Positions 17,466-27,220 are shown, counted from the stretch's first letter. The stretch is 64,000 nt of DNA from Metabacillus arenae (GCF_014773385.1 NZ_JACXAI010000004.1:171478-235477); one strand, 5' to 3'. Notes: a model not told the origin generated them from the sequence alone. Numbers and translations: made by a program.

Positions 17466-19049
17466 TTACGAAATTTTTTCATTTAAATAGTTATCAACAG
17501 AATTCCGAATTCCATTAACTTTAGGTCCATAAACTACTTGAATATTAACGCCGTTCTTTACTACACCTGCTGCACCTGTGCCTTTTAGAGTTGCTTCATC
17601 AACTATACTAGCATTTCTAACTTTTACTCTTAAACGTGAAAAGCAATTTTCAACAGATTCAATATTTTCTTTTCCGCCAAGTCCTTGTACAATTTCAGCT
17701 GCTACTTCATCTTTGCCGCCTGCTGATACTGCTTCTCCTGATTGTTTTGAAATCTTTTCCTTATAATCTTTTTTCGTGAATAACTTTACTTCACTTTCTT
17801 CTCTGCCAGGAGTTTTAAGATTTAATTTTTTAATTAAAAATTTAAAAACAACATAATAGGTTGCCAATTGAATTAGTCCTACCCCAATGTATATCGGCCA
17901 TCTAGTTCTTGAAATTCCAGCTGGCAGATTATAAGATAAAAATTCTATAAGTCCGCCCATTCCATGAGTTCTAACTCCTAATAAAACGATAATCGCTTCA
18001 AATAAACCATCCATTAAAGAGTGAATTAGCCATAATAAGGGTGCTACAAATAAGAATGTAAATTCTAAAGGTTCTGTAATACCAGCCAAAGCGGATGTTG
18101 CTACCGCAGGTATTAAAAGTGCTTTTAATTTAGCCTTGTTTTCTGGTTTGGCTGTTTTATAGAAAGCTAAAGCTGCCCCAACCAGACCAAATATTTTAAC
18201 CATCCCATATTGTAAATATTTTGCTGATGAATCGAATTGCTTGATAGATGGATCAGATAGCTGAGCTAAGAATACATTTACTGCTCCCAAATATTCTTTT
18301 CCATTTACAATTATTCTTCCTCCCAAATCAGAATAGAGGAATGGTGTATTGACTAAATGGTGCAATCCAGTTGGAATTAAGAATCTATTCAAAAATCCAT
18401 ATAAAAAGACACCAATAGCGCCTGATTTATCGATAAAACCTGCCAATAGCGTAATACCCATGGCAACAGTTGGCCAAAAATAGCTTAAAACTATTGCTAA
18501 TAGCAGTAATATTGGAATGAGTACGATGAATACCAGCTTCGTATTTCCATATGCCCCAAATGCTCCTGAAAACTCTTTATTATAAAATTTGTTATGAACA
18601 AGTGCTACTACTACTCCAAGAATTAATCCTAGGAAAACTCCCATATCTACTACTTGAAACCCTAATATCATGGTTTGTCCAGTGCCGGATAAATCGGAAA
18701 CATCTTGATATTCTACTAGTTTTCCTGTTAGCTCAAGCCAATATTGATTAGCTCCTAAAAAAGTCAAATAAGAAAATAAGGCTACAAGTGCAGCATCGCC
18801 TTTCTTTTCTTTTGCCATTCCCATAGCAATTCCTACACAGAAAACAATTCCTAAGTTCATTAAAATAGGCCAAAGACCACTGCCAATGAAATTACCTAAA
18901 TTAATTAGAAAGCCTTCCTTTCCCACAATAATCGGGTTAGTAAGGATTGCAGAAAGAGCTAAAATTATCCCTACAATAGGTAAGTAAAATACTGGAATAA
19001 CTACTGCTCTCGCAAAAATCTGCATGCTGTTTAATAGTTTATCTTTCAA
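17466..19049 (-). CDS. PTS maltose/alpha-glucoside permease, EIICB (MalP/MalT type)
   Basis: 527 residues. EIIC domain (about 1-420) has ten hydrophobic spans and the sugar-binding ITEPLEFTFLFVAP stretch; a linker leads to EIIB (about 455-527) with the phosphorylated Cys469 in ESVENCFSRLRV. It imports and phosphorylates an alpha-glucoside such as maltose at the membrane. There is no fused EIIA; the separate EIIA gene at 20758 can supply it. Start is TTG 19049 after GGGGAGG with 7-nt spacing. A cre-like site overlaps the probable promoter. The partner phosphatase and glucosidase genes nearby suggest maltose. Confidence 0.87.
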   Translation of the reverse strand: MKDKLLNSMQIFARAVVIPVFYLPIVGIILALSAILTNPIIVGKEGFLINLGNFIGSGLWPILMNLGIVFCVGIAMGMAKEKKGDAALVALFSYLTFLGANQYWLELTGKLVEYQDVSDLSGTGQTMILGFQVVDMGVFLGLILGVVVALVHNKFYNKEFSGAFGAYGNTKLVFIVLIPILLLLAIVLSYFWPTVAMGITLLAGFIDKSGAIGVFLYGFLNRFLIPTGLHHLVNTPFLYSDLGGRIIVNGKEYLGAVNVFLAQLSDPSIKQFDSSAKYLQYGMVKIFGLVGAALAFYKTAKPENKAKLKALLIPAVATSALAGITEPLEFTFLFVAPLLWLIHSLMDGLFEAIIVLLGVRTHGMGGLIEFLSYNLPAGISRTRWPIYIGVGLIQLATYYVVFKFLIKKLNLKTPGREESEVKLFTKKDYKEKISKQSGEAVSAGGKDEVAAEIVQGLGGKENIESVENCFSRLRVKVRNASIVDEATLKGTGAAGVVKNGVNIQVVYGPKVNGIRNSVDNYLNEKIS

Positions 19050-19125
19050 TTTAGAGCCTCCCCTATAATCTAACTTTTTACTTTAGTAAACAATTGATTA
19101 AATTTGCGTTTTATTCTTATCCGAG

Positions 19126-19139
19126 GTTAAACGCTTACA
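19126..19139 (-). promoter_or_regulatory. cre-like CcpA site before PTS permease
   Basis: Minus-strand TGTAAGCGTTTAAC matches the cre consensus TGWAANCGNTNWCA at 12 of 14 positions and lies about 80 nt upstream of the TTG start. It falls between a weak TTGTGT and TAAGAA promoter pair, so CcpA binding would block transcription. Confidence 0.5.
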
Positions 19140-19814
19140 CAAAATTTATAACATATAAAAAAAATACCAACAATAAAGGACAGGAATTATGGACGCAATC
19201 ACTTTTTCTGTTCTTTTTCTCATATGATGAGAATTTTCACATTCTTATTTATTAGTAGATTAATATAATGATTAGACACTTTAAAAAGGAGAGGCAGACC
19301 TAATGGATGGAAAGCTCCATATCATTTTATAAATACAACACTTAAGTGGAAAGAATACAAATTATTCTAGGTATTAGTGCCTTAATATTCATCTTAAGTA
19401 AAGGCACAAAAAATATAGTTCGGTATAACACTATCGATTTACAATTGAAAAATAAAACACTCCATCTTAAGTGGTGGGAAATTTCTTAGGGGATGTGAAA
19501 AAGAACAAAGAGTGTGAGTGCTACCATAATGCTTGCACATTATTGTTGTCATTTTTTCTATGTGATATAAAAAGATGGAGGAGGGAAGATGAAGAGGCTT
19601 CAAGTTTCCAAATTGAAATTTTCAAAATGGTGAAAGTATTAGAAATTATGCAATCTGAATGATGTATTGGTTATAGTCTGCCTATATAATTGAGATCAAA
19701 ATACTGTTATTTTTGCTACAGAATATTCTCCGATGTTTCATGTCCTCTGCTCTCATACATTGATAATGGTTTGGTGTATATACTAAACTAAAAGAAATAT
19801 GAGGAGATGAAAAA
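19140..19814. other. Intergenic gap before the RpiR regulator, no gene supported
   Basis: AT-rich stretch of about 675 nt. One open frame of 63 codons (19471-19662, plus) has no ribosome site and no familiar composition. Apart from the cre site at its left edge I see nothing I can name. Confidence 0.5.
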
Positions 19815-20573
19815 ATGAAGATCGAAGAGTTAATTAATGAACATTACAATCAGCTGCATGAAAATGACTTTCATATTTTGAAATACATCCTTAACAATAA
19901 AAGCTCATGTTATCAGCTGGGAATTAACGATTTAGCAGATAAGTGCAATGTTTCCAGATCATCCATTCTGCGCTTAGCCCAAAAACTAGGTTTTAGCGGG
20001 TACAGTGAGTTTCGTGTATTTTTGAAATGGCAAGATCACGAAAAGGTGGAAAGAGAAGTTAACAGTATTGGCCGTTTAAACGAGGATATACAGGAAACGA
20101 TAAAATATACCAAAACAAAAGACTTTCAAGATATATGTGAGTTAATAGATCGATCCGAACGAATATTTGTTTATGGAACAGGCAGTTTACAGTTGAACTG
20201 TGCGGATGAGTTACAAAGAATGTTTCTTGTCATGCAACGGCATCTATATGTGATAAGAGCACCAAAAGAATTCGAAATAACCCTCCAAAGTTTAACAGTT
20301 AAGGATCTCATCATTATTATTTCCTTTTCAGGTGATACACCGGTAATATTTCCTGCTGTGCAGTCATTAACAACAAAGGGAATTCCATTTGTTTCGATAA
20401 CTAATTTAAAAAGTAATAGGTTAGCAACGATGACTCCTTATAATTTATATGCTAGTAGTTCAGAAACTCAGATTCATGATGGATTTCCAATTCATACATT
20501 CTCTTCTTTCTTTATTATTGGCGAGACGTTATTCAGGAACTATGTTGATTATCAAAATAAGATAAAAATTTAA
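19815..20573 (+). CDS. MurR/RpiR-family transcriptional regulator (GlvR-like)
   Basis: 252 residues. N-terminal HTH_6 domain (about 1-77) with NDLADKCNVSRSSILRLAQK as helix-turn-helix; C-terminal SIS sugar-isomerase domain (about 105-240) with FVYGTGSLQ and IISFSGDTPVI loops that bind a sugar phosphate. It probably senses the phosphorylated sugar made by the neighbouring PTS and controls the block, as GlvR/MalR does for maltose in B. subtilis. GAGGAGATG precedes the ATG. It is divergent from the EIICB gene and lies 184 nt before the EIIA gene. Confidence 0.85.
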   Translation: MKIEELINEHYNQLHENDFHILKYILNNKSSCYQLGINDLADKCNVSRSSILRLAQKLGFSGYSEFRVFLKWQDHEKVEREVNSIGRLNEDIQETIKYTKTKDFQDICELIDRSERIFVYGTGSLQLNCADELQRMFLVMQRHLYVIRAPKEFEITLQSLTVKDLIIIISFSGDTPVIFPAVQSLTTKGIPFVSITNLKSNRLATMTPYNLYASSSETQIHDGFPIHTFSSFFIIGETLFRNYVDYQNKIKI

Positions 20574-20757
20574 GAATTGCAAAGAGAGTTCCAACATGAA
20601 CCTATACGAAAAAGCATGTAAGGTTTCTTTTTCGACTTAATAGATATGAATGATTTCATGGAATATTTCACTTTTCCTATTGGAATAACAATTAAACGAT
20701 TGTTTTCTAATGGTCAAGATTAAGGATATCCATTACCCAGAATAGGAGATGCTAGTC

Positions 20758-21255
20758 ATGTTACAAAAATTATTTCTAAAAAAGGTAAAACCTCAAATAG
20801 AAGAAATATATTCACCCTTAACTGGAGAGATTATCGCACTAACAGAAGTTCCAGATCCTGTTTTTGCACAAAAAATGATGGGAGACGGTTTAGCAATCAT
20901 ACCAAAGGAAGGAAAAGTTGTTTCCCCAATTGATGGTGAAATCATACAGGTCTTCCCTACTAATCATGCAATAGGGATTAAATCTATGAAAGGTTTAGAG
21001 ATTCTAATTCATGTAGGTTTGGATACTGTTGAACTTGAAGGAGAAGGCTTTGATGCAATAGTCCAAGAAGGACAATCTGTAAAAGTAGGCGATGCTTTAT
21101 TAAACTTTGACATAGAATTTTTGGAAAGGAAAAATAAAGAGATTATCACTCCAATTATTATTACGAATATGTTGGAAAAAGTAGAGAGTATGGAACATTT
21201 TTCAAATTTAGAAGTGTCAAGAAAAGAGTTAATTTTGGAATGTAGTATGAAGTAA
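20758..21255 (+). CDS. PTS glucose-type EIIA protein
   Basis: 165 residues, a free-standing EIIA of the Crr/PtsG family. The two active-site histidines are visible: His70 in FPTNHAIGI and the phosphorylated His85 in ILIHVGLDTVELEG. It passes phosphate from HPr to an EIIB; here the nearby EIICB has no EIIA of its own, so this is its likely partner. AGGAGATG about 6-9 nt before ATG 20758 sets the start, over a longer reading from 20749. Lies between the RpiR gene and mapP. Confidence 0.87.
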   Translation: MLQKLFLKKVKPQIEEIYSPLTGEIIALTEVPDPVFAQKMMGDGLAIIPKEGKVVSPIDGEIIQVFPTNHAIGIKSMKGLEILIHVGLDTVELEGEGFDAIVQEGQSVKVGDALLNFDIEFLERKNKEIITPIIITNMLEKVESMEHFSNLEVSRKELILECSMK

Positions 21256-21547
21256 GTAATGATTAAAAAGTTAAATAGGTTTTTTCTTTTTAGGATAGGA
21301 GAAAAGCCTCTTAGAGAATTATAATTTTAATTATTTGAAAATTATGAATATTTCATAATTTAATAAAACAACGCAATCTTTAGTTAATTTTATAACCAAA
21401 CGCAAGCAGAGCTTTAGAATAATAAACCTTATTCTTGAAAAGGAAAATGTGAAAGGTTTATCGGGGATAAATGATAAGACGTGAAAAATCTTACAAGAAT
21501 TACACATATCAACTCAATATTCAAAGTCACTTGGGGGCATCGTACAA

Positions 21548-22339
21548 ATGAAATTGTTAACATTAAACTGTCATTCTTGGCAAGAGGAGAACCAATTAGA
21601 GAAAATCAGATACTTGGCAGAGATCATTAAAGAAAAATCATATGATGTTATTGCATTGCAAGAGGTAAGTCAATTGATTGAGGAAGAATGTGTGTTCAAC
21701 AACATAAAAAAAGATAATTTTGGCTTCGTATTGTTACAAGAGTTAAAAAAAATTGGAGTTACTAATTATTCGTTTGTTTGGGATCTCTCCCATATAGGAT
21801 TCAATATATATGAAGAGGGTTTAGCTATTTTAACAAAGCATCCAATAGTAGAGGATAATTCATTCTTCATTACCAAGGGTACGGATACGAATAATTGGAA
21901 AACACGAAAAATTGTTGGTGCCAAAATGAACTATAATAACAGGCTAATCTCCTTCTACTCATGTCATATGGGGTGGTGGAAGGATGAAGAGGAACCTTTT
22001 AAGCATCAAGCAGATACCCTTCTTCAACATGTAAAAAAGGACGAGTTGTTCTTTCTATTAGGAGACTTTAACAATAGTGCTTTTCTAAAAGGAGAAGGCT
22101 ATGAGTACATGTTGAACCAAGGCCTTTATGACACGTACCATCTTGCTCAGGAAAAAGATGAAGGAATTACTGTCAAAGGAAAAATTGCAGGCTGGGATAA
22201 AAACAAGCAAGACTTACGCATTGATTTAATTTTGGTGAACCAGCCTATTCAGGTTGAATACTCAGAGGTAATCTTTAATAACAGCAATAAATCAGTAGTA
22301 TCTGATCATTTTGGTGTTGAAGTTAAAATCGTAATTTAG
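21548..22339 (+). CDS. mapP: Probable maltose 6'-phosphate phosphatase (MapP), EEP superfamily
   Basis: 263 residues, an endonuclease/exonuclease/phosphatase fold. Motifs: LTLNCHSW at the N-terminus, ALQEV (Glu39, metal), SCHMGWW, FLLGDFNN and the terminal SDHFGVEV (catalytic Asp-His). As I recall it, Enterococcus MapP has the same length, the same start (MKLLT.N) and the same DTY.LA.EKD.GITV stretch. MapP hydrolyses maltose 6'-phosphate to maltose and phosphate in the cytoplasm. Its place between a PTS EIIA and a glucosidase gene fits. A nuclease or sphingomyelinase role is possible from fold alone but less likely here. Ribosome site GGGGG is 8-10 nt upstream. Confidence 0.75.
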   Translation: MKLLTLNCHSWQEENQLEKIRYLAEIIKEKSYDVIALQEVSQLIEEECVFNNIKKDNFGFVLLQELKKIGVTNYSFVWDLSHIGFNIYEEGLAILTKHPIVEDNSFFITKGTDTNNWKTRKIVGAKMNYNNRLISFYSCHMGWWKDEEEPFKHQADTLLQHVKKDELFFLLGDFNNSAFLKGEGYEYMLNQGLYDTYHLAQEKDEGITVKGKIAGWDKNKQDLRIDLILVNQPIQVEYSEVIFNNSNKSVVSDHFGVEVKIVI

Positions 22340-22446
22340 GATTTATTATTCAACATTCTCGCTGTCCTTTCGCTTAATACTTCAAGTCAAGAGGAGCCAG
22401 TGAATTTTTAGAAAATATGAATATATGAAGAAAAGGGAAGGTAACT

Positions 22447-24132
22447 ATGAATAAAAAATGGTGGAAAGAAAGTGTGGTTTATCAAATATATCCTCGCAGT
22501 TTTATGGATAGTAATGAGGATGGGATTGGAGATTTACAAGGAGTTATTTCTAAGTTAGATTATCTTCAGAAGCTTGGAATTGATGTTATTTGGATCTGTC
22601 CTATTTATAAATCCCCAAATGACGACAATGGGTATGATATTTCCGATTACCAAGATATTATGGACGAATTTGGAACTATGAAAGATTTTAACCAACTATT
22701 GAAAGAAGTCCATCAACGAGGAATGAAGTTGATTATGGACTTGGTCATTAATCACACCTCGGACGAACATCCATGGTTTATAGAATCCCGTTCTTCCAAG
22801 GATAATCCGAAACGGGATTGGTACATTTGGCGTCCTGGAAAGGATGGGAAGGAGCCTAACAACTGGGAGTCTATATTTAAAGGTTCTGCATGGGAATACG
22901 ATGAGGTCACAGGCGAATATTATTTGCACTTGTTTAGCAGAAAACAGCCAGATCTAAACTGGGAAAATACTGCGGTCCGAAAAGAGCTCTACAAAATGGT
23001 TACATGGTGGCTGGATCAAGGGATTGACGGGTTTCGTATCGATGCCATTACTTTCATTAAGAAGAAAGCCGGACTACCTGATGCTCCGAATCCATCAGGA
23101 TTAAGGTGTGTCCCTGCCTGGGATTGTCACAGGAATCAGCCGGGAATACAAGATTTTCTCGGAGAATTAAAAGAGAGTGTGTTTTCCAAATACGACATTA
23201 TGACTGTAGGGGAAGCAGATGGAGTATTGCCGGATGAGGCAGCATTTTTATATACGAACGAGGTGACTGGGAAGTTTAATATGCTTTTTCAGTTTGAGCA
23301 TATGGGGTTAGATAGCGGCCCAGGAGGAAAATGGGAGGTTGTGCCATGGAATTTGGGCGAGTTGAAGCAAGTTATTACAAAATGGCAAACAGGGCTGCAT
23401 AACAATGGCTGGAACACCTCATACTTGGAAAATCACGATCAGCCCCGTTCTGTTTCACGGTTCGGAGACGATCAAAAGTATCATAAGGAATCGGCAACAA
23501 TGCTGGCAACCTTTCTTATGACGCTGCAAGGAACTCCCTATATTTATCAAGGGCAAGAAATTGGAATGACAAACGTGAAGTTCGATTCCATTGAGGACTA
23601 TCGGGATGTTGAAAGCCTGAATCTGTATCGTGAACATCAGGAACGTAATGGGAATGTAAAGCCGGCTTGGGACTACATTTATGCAAAAGGCCGGGATAAT
23701 TCGCGTACTCCGATGCAATGGGATGCTACCGAAAATGCTGGATTCACAACAGGCATACCTTGGTTGAAAGTTAATCCAAATTATAAAGAAATCAATGTTA
23801 AAAAATCACTAGAAGATTCAAACTCTATATTCTATTATTATCAAAATCTTATCAAGCTGCGTAAAGAGCATGAAGTTTTTGTATATGGTGATTATGATCT
23901 CATTTTAGAAAATCATGAAAAAATTTACGCCTATACACGAGTATTAGACAATGAAACATTGCTCATTATGACAAACTTCTCCAATGAATCTTCAGAGTTC
24001 CAAATGCCGATTCATATTCACTATCACTCGAAAAATTTATTAATCAGCAATTATGAAGTAGAAGAAAAAGATGATAAGATCTCATCAATCTTTTTAAAGC
24101 CTTATGAAGCAAGAGTATATCTTTTAAAATAA
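22447..24132 (+). CDS. GH13 alpha-glucosidase (probable maltase, MalL-like)
   Basis: 561 residues, a full GH13 oligo-1,6-glucosidase/alpha-glucosidase. Catalytic nucleophile Asp199 in GFRIDAITF, acid/base Glu256 in VGEADG, and stabiliser Asp331 in LENHDQPR. Residue 200, just after the nucleophile, is Ala; isomaltases and oligo-1,6-glucosidases usually have Val, whereas alpha-1,4-acting enzymes have Ala or Thr, so maltose is the expected substrate. Cytosolic: no signal peptide. It follows mapP by 107 nt with GAAGGGAAGG as ribosome site. In this block it would split the maltose that MapP releases. A terminator follows. Confidence 0.88.
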   Translation: MNKKWWKESVVYQIYPRSFMDSNEDGIGDLQGVISKLDYLQKLGIDVIWICPIYKSPNDDNGYDISDYQDIMDEFGTMKDFNQLLKEVHQRGMKLIMDLVINHTSDEHPWFIESRSSKDNPKRDWYIWRPGKDGKEPNNWESIFKGSAWEYDEVTGEYYLHLFSRKQPDLNWENTAVRKELYKMVTWWLDQGIDGFRIDAITFIKKKAGLPDAPNPSGLRCVPAWDCHRNQPGIQDFLGELKESVFSKYDIMTVGEADGVLPDEAAFLYTNEVTGKFNMLFQFEHMGLDSGPGGKWEVVPWNLGELKQVITKWQTGLHNNGWNTSYLENHDQPRSVSRFGDDQKYHKESATMLATFLMTLQGTPYIYQGQEIGMTNVKFDSIEDYRDVESLNLYREHQERNGNVKPAWDYIYAKGRDNSRTPMQWDATENAGFTTGIPWLKVNPNYKEINVKKSLEDSNSIFYYYQNLIKLRKEHEVFVYGDYDLILENHEKIYAYTRVLDNETLLIMTNFSNESSEFQMPIHIHYHSKNLLISNYEVEEKDDKISSIFLKPYEARVYLLK

Positions 24133-24140
24133 ATCATGAA

Positions 24141-24175
24141 AGGCCTCGTTGTGGAAACGGGGTCTTTATTTGTTA
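24141..24175 (+). terminator. Intrinsic terminator of the glucosidase gene
   Basis: GGCCTCGTT pairs with AACGGGGTC (one G-U) and is followed by TTTATTTG. The remaining 270 nt up to 24449 are AT-rich with no recognisable element beyond a possible promoter for the symporter pair. Confidence 0.6.
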
Positions 24176-24449
24176 CGATTTTGATATTACAACAATTATT
24201 TTTTCATACATGCATTTCTTGAACTAATAGACTTTGCCTTTCCGGAGTATCCCTTCTTAAACCCGGTAAGAATAGTTAGAAAAAGTTATACAAATGCTTT
24301 AAGTACACTCTAAAAGCGGATAGTAAGATTTTTTTACAAATTTTTTTAAACTTTTTAAAAATTTATTTTTGCTTTGCTAAATGATTATGTTATTATTAAT
24401 AAATTCTGTCTATTCTAATATATTTTAATTTGAAGAAAGGGGGATAAAT

Positions 24450-24650
24450 ATGGGAAGAAAAATCTTACTTGCCACCCTAATTGTTATTCCTTTTGTACTT
24501 ACGCTCGGTGCAATCCCTTTTGTCAATCGAATCGATCCTATTATTTTCGGATTGCCATTTTTTCATTTTTGGCTGTTTTTAGGAATGATTATCACGCCAA
24601 TATGTACGTTTGTAATTTATCGACTAAGTAAATCGGAAGGAAGTATTTAA
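24450..24650 (+). CDS. DUF3311 small membrane subunit (YhjC-like)
   Basis: 66 residues with two hydrophobic spans (about 6-24 and 33-55) and the family feature IDPIIFGLPFFHFWLFLGM. Such proteins are coded next to SSS symporters and are thought to help them; the pair here recalls yhjC-yhjB of B. subtilis. The stop is 2 nt before the symporter start, so expression is coupled. GAAAGGGGG is the ribosome site. Confidence 0.82.
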   Translation: MGRKILLATLIVIPFVLTLGAIPFVNRIDPIIFGLPFFHFWLFLGMIITPICTFVIYRLSKSEGSI

Positions 24651-24652
24651 AG

Positions 24653-26119
24653 ATGCAAGGAAATTTAACAGCTTTGTTAATCACAAGTTTTATTATTATA
24701 ACTGTTGTTTTGATTGGTTTTATTGCAGGACGAGATAAGGCGAGCAGAAGCTCTGTTGAAGAGTGGTCTGTTGGCGGGCGACGATTTGGACCATTGCTGG
24801 TTTGGCTCTTAGTAGGTGCTGATTTATATACAGCCTATACATTCCTAGGGTTAACTAGTACAGCCTATACAGGTGGAAGTCTTGCTTTTTTTGCCATTCC
24901 GTATCCAATTATCGCATTCTTTCTTTCTTATTTCTACCTTCCAAAGCTATGGGAAGTATCAAAAAAACATAAATTAACTACTCTTGCTGATTATGCAAAA
25001 GGAAGATTTGATAGTAAATTTTTATCCTTACTAATTGCCATTGTTGGTGTAGTAATGCTTATTCCATATATTGATTTACAGTTAGCTGGAATTCAAGATA
25101 CGCTGCAAGTAGCTGGTACAGGGTTTATCAACGTGAAAGTTGTTGTTATCCTCTCGTTTTTATTAGTTGCCCTTTACACCTTTTTTAGCGGAATTAAAGG
25201 ACCAACTTATACTGCAATTATTAAAGATATTTTAGTTTGGGTCATTATGTTATTCCTAGTTGCGTCTCTTCCAATCATCCATTTTGGGGGTTGGGGATCA
25301 ATGATGGATAAAATCGTTGCAGAATCTCCGCAGCTATTAACAATCCCAACCACAGGACCAAAAGGGATTCCATGGTTTATTACAGCTGCATTCGTTTCTG
25401 GATTGGCGTTATTTATGTGGGCTCATGCAGCAACTGGTGTGTTTACTGCTAAGAGTGGTGATGCGCTTCGAAAAAATGCAATCTTCTTACCGCTTTACAA
25501 TATTGTGTTGATTCTTGTTATTTTCTTAGGGTTTATTGCGTTTCATGTTCTGCCAGAAGGAACCGATCCAAGGTTTGCCTTATTACAATTAATTCAAGTG
25601 TCCTTCGGTGGTGTGACTCAAGGTCTGGCATATTCAACCATTGCATTAGCGTCGCTTATTCCTTGTTCAATTATGGCAATTGGCGCTTCAAACCTTTTCG
25701 CGAATAACATTTACCGTGACTTTATAAACCCAAAGGTAAAACCTGCAAAATTAACGATGATCACTCGTTCGATGGTTTTTGTCGTGATTGGACTAGCTTT
25801 AATTTTTGGTATGGTCTTCCCAACAGCACTTGTATCCCTGCAGCTGCTGGGTGTTTCTGGAATGGTGCAAATCTTCCCGGCCATTGTCTTTAGTTTATTC
25901 TGGAGAAACCAAACAAAAGAAGCTACAACAATCGGATTAATTGTTGGACTGATTGTAACCGTTGCTGTTTATGCAACTGGTAATACGTTCGGTCTTTATG
26001 AAGGTTTCTGGGGCCTAATAGCAAACGTCTTGGTACTTGTAATTCTTAATCCTTTATTTGTTAAGAAAGCAAAGCATACATCTAACCCAATCATTGATCA
26101 ATTATTTACAAAACAATAA
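24653..26119 (+). CDS. Sodium:solute symporter (SSS family, YhjB/MctP-like)
   Basis: 488 residues with about thirteen hydrophobic spans. The SSS family sequence FSGIKGPTYTAIIKDILVW (about residues 182-200) and the N-terminal EEWSVGGRRFGP are clear. It imports an organic acid or similar solute with sodium; the closest type with a DUF3311 partner is the monocarboxylate/unknown-substrate YhjB-MctP group. No regulator or enzyme gene beside it hints at the substrate. Translation is coupled to the DUF3311 gene. Confidence 0.83.
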   Translation: MQGNLTALLITSFIIITVVLIGFIAGRDKASRSSVEEWSVGGRRFGPLLVWLLVGADLYTAYTFLGLTSTAYTGGSLAFFAIPYPIIAFFLSYFYLPKLWEVSKKHKLTTLADYAKGRFDSKFLSLLIAIVGVVMLIPYIDLQLAGIQDTLQVAGTGFINVKVVVILSFLLVALYTFFSGIKGPTYTAIIKDILVWVIMLFLVASLPIIHFGGWGSMMDKIVAESPQLLTIPTTGPKGIPWFITAAFVSGLALFMWAHAATGVFTAKSGDALRKNAIFLPLYNIVLILVIFLGFIAFHVLPEGTDPRFALLQLIQVSFGGVTQGLAYSTIALASLIPCSIMAIGASNLFANNIYRDFINPKVKPAKLTMITRSMVFVVIGLALIFGMVFPTALVSLQLLGVSGMVQIFPAIVFSLFWRNQTKEATTIGLIVGLIVTVAVYATGNTFGLYEGFWGLIANVLVLVILNPLFVKKAKHTSNPIIDQLFTKQ

Positions 26120-26531
26120 GGCTCAAGTATTCGAAAGTATAAAGCATTTAAGCAGTATTGGAGTTCCTTTTAATTTAGGTACTATGTAAAGAAGGCCTTT
26201 CCTTAGAAACTTCTTTGAAAATAATCGAGTAGGATATCAGTTGGATTTAAATCATAATGAAGCAAGGTGATAGTAGGGTTTAGGTATTTTTCACTATAAT
26301 GGGAAATTACTGTAATTCTAACCATCAAATGCAGTGATGATACCATTCATATTGCTAATGGTTTACTTGTAACTAAAAAAAAGCTTGCTCAAAAAAGAGA
26401 AAATCTTCCTATTTAGTCATATTACTTTACACCTTATACTGTAAAATATGGGAAACTAAAAGGCATCTATATTCGCAATTAAGAAAACGATGGTTTTTAA
26501 AATATAAAGAGGTTTTTCGGAGGTGGCACAG
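26120..26531. other. Intergenic gap, nothing recognised
   Basis: About 410 AT-rich nt between the symporter and ywqH. No coding frame with a ribosome site, no clear hairpin terminator and no repeat shared with the rest of the window was seen. Confidence 0.4.
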
Positions 26532-26960
26532 GTGGGTTTTTCGGATACTCTCAGTCAGATCTATTCGTCGATTTCCAGTCAATCTGCTGATCTGGATGAG
26601 AAAATCTCGAGGTTAGAGCGTGCAAAAGGTGATATTGACAATGAACAAAATACAAGCTTGAATGAGATTCGAAAGATTTTAGAGCCGGATTTAGGTGAAG
26701 CATGGAAGGGAAACCGGGCCAACACGTTTGATGACGCCCGTGATGAAGCTCACAAAACAATGAAAGATATTGTAAATGAGGATTATGATGATTACAAACA
26801 GAGCATTGAATTTAAAATCACACAATTAAGTATGCAGCGTGGAATGCTTGATTTTGCTGGTGGATTGGCAAATGAAGCCAGTCAGCTGTTGGATAAAGGT
26901 GAAGAGGCATTTGACGAGTTAGGCAGTAAACTTGAAGATTTAAAAAGGCGGGTATTTTAA
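26532..26960 (+). CDS. YwqH-like DUF5082 protein (type VII secretion LXG partner)
   Basis: 142 residues, all helical with coiled-coil pattern (ADLDEKISRLERAKGDI) and a central Trp-containing EAWKGNRANTFDDARDEAH, the WxG-like turn of DUF5082. Such small proteins are coded before LXG polymorphic toxins and accompany them to the ESX/Yuk type VII secretion system. GTG at 26532 is used: GGAGGTG lies 6 nt upstream, while an earlier GTG overlaps that site. The stop overlaps the next gene's ATG by one base. The expected LXG toxin gene is missing downstream. Confidence 0.75.
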   Translation: MGFSDTLSQIYSSISSQSADLDEKISRLERAKGDIDNEQNTSLNEIRKILEPDLGEAWKGNRANTFDDARDEAHKTMKDIVNEDYDDYKQSIEFKITQLSMQRGMLDFAGGLANEASQLLDKGEEAFDELGSKLEDLKRRVF

Positions 26961-27220
26961 TGGGAACGATCAAACTAAATCATGGCCAAGTGATGCAGCA
27001 ATTGGATGATGTAAAACGAGCCCTTGATACCCTTAACCTACCAGCTCCAGGTGCTCTTGGGCAAAATAAGCTTAATTTTACAGATGGCTGGCTGTCTCGT
27101 GAAGCAAACCTTCAAAAAATGGTCTCAGAGTATATGAAGGTTGTACAAAAAAATGTCGAGGACACTCGCAGTAACGTAACATCCTTGAAGGAACAAGATG
27201 AGGCAGTGGTTAGAAACTAA
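26960..27220 (+). CDS. YwqI-like DUF5344 protein (type VII secretion LXG partner)
   Basis: 86 residues, helical, starting MGTIKLNHGQVMQQLDDVKRAL. Length and composition match YwqI/DUF5344, an ESAT-6-like small protein coded between YwqH and an LXG toxin. It overlaps ywqH by one base (TAATG). After its stop there are only 75 nt and then a strong terminator, with no toxin or immunity gene, so the operon ends here. Confidence 0.75.
   Translation: MGTIKLNHGQVMQQLDDVKRALDTLNLPAPGALGQNKLNFTDGWLSREANLQKMVSEYMKVVQKNVEDTRSNVTSLKEQDEAVVRN

Noticed and set aside
19471..19662. 63-codon frame before the RpiR gene
   Set aside because: No ribosome site, odd composition, no family seen.
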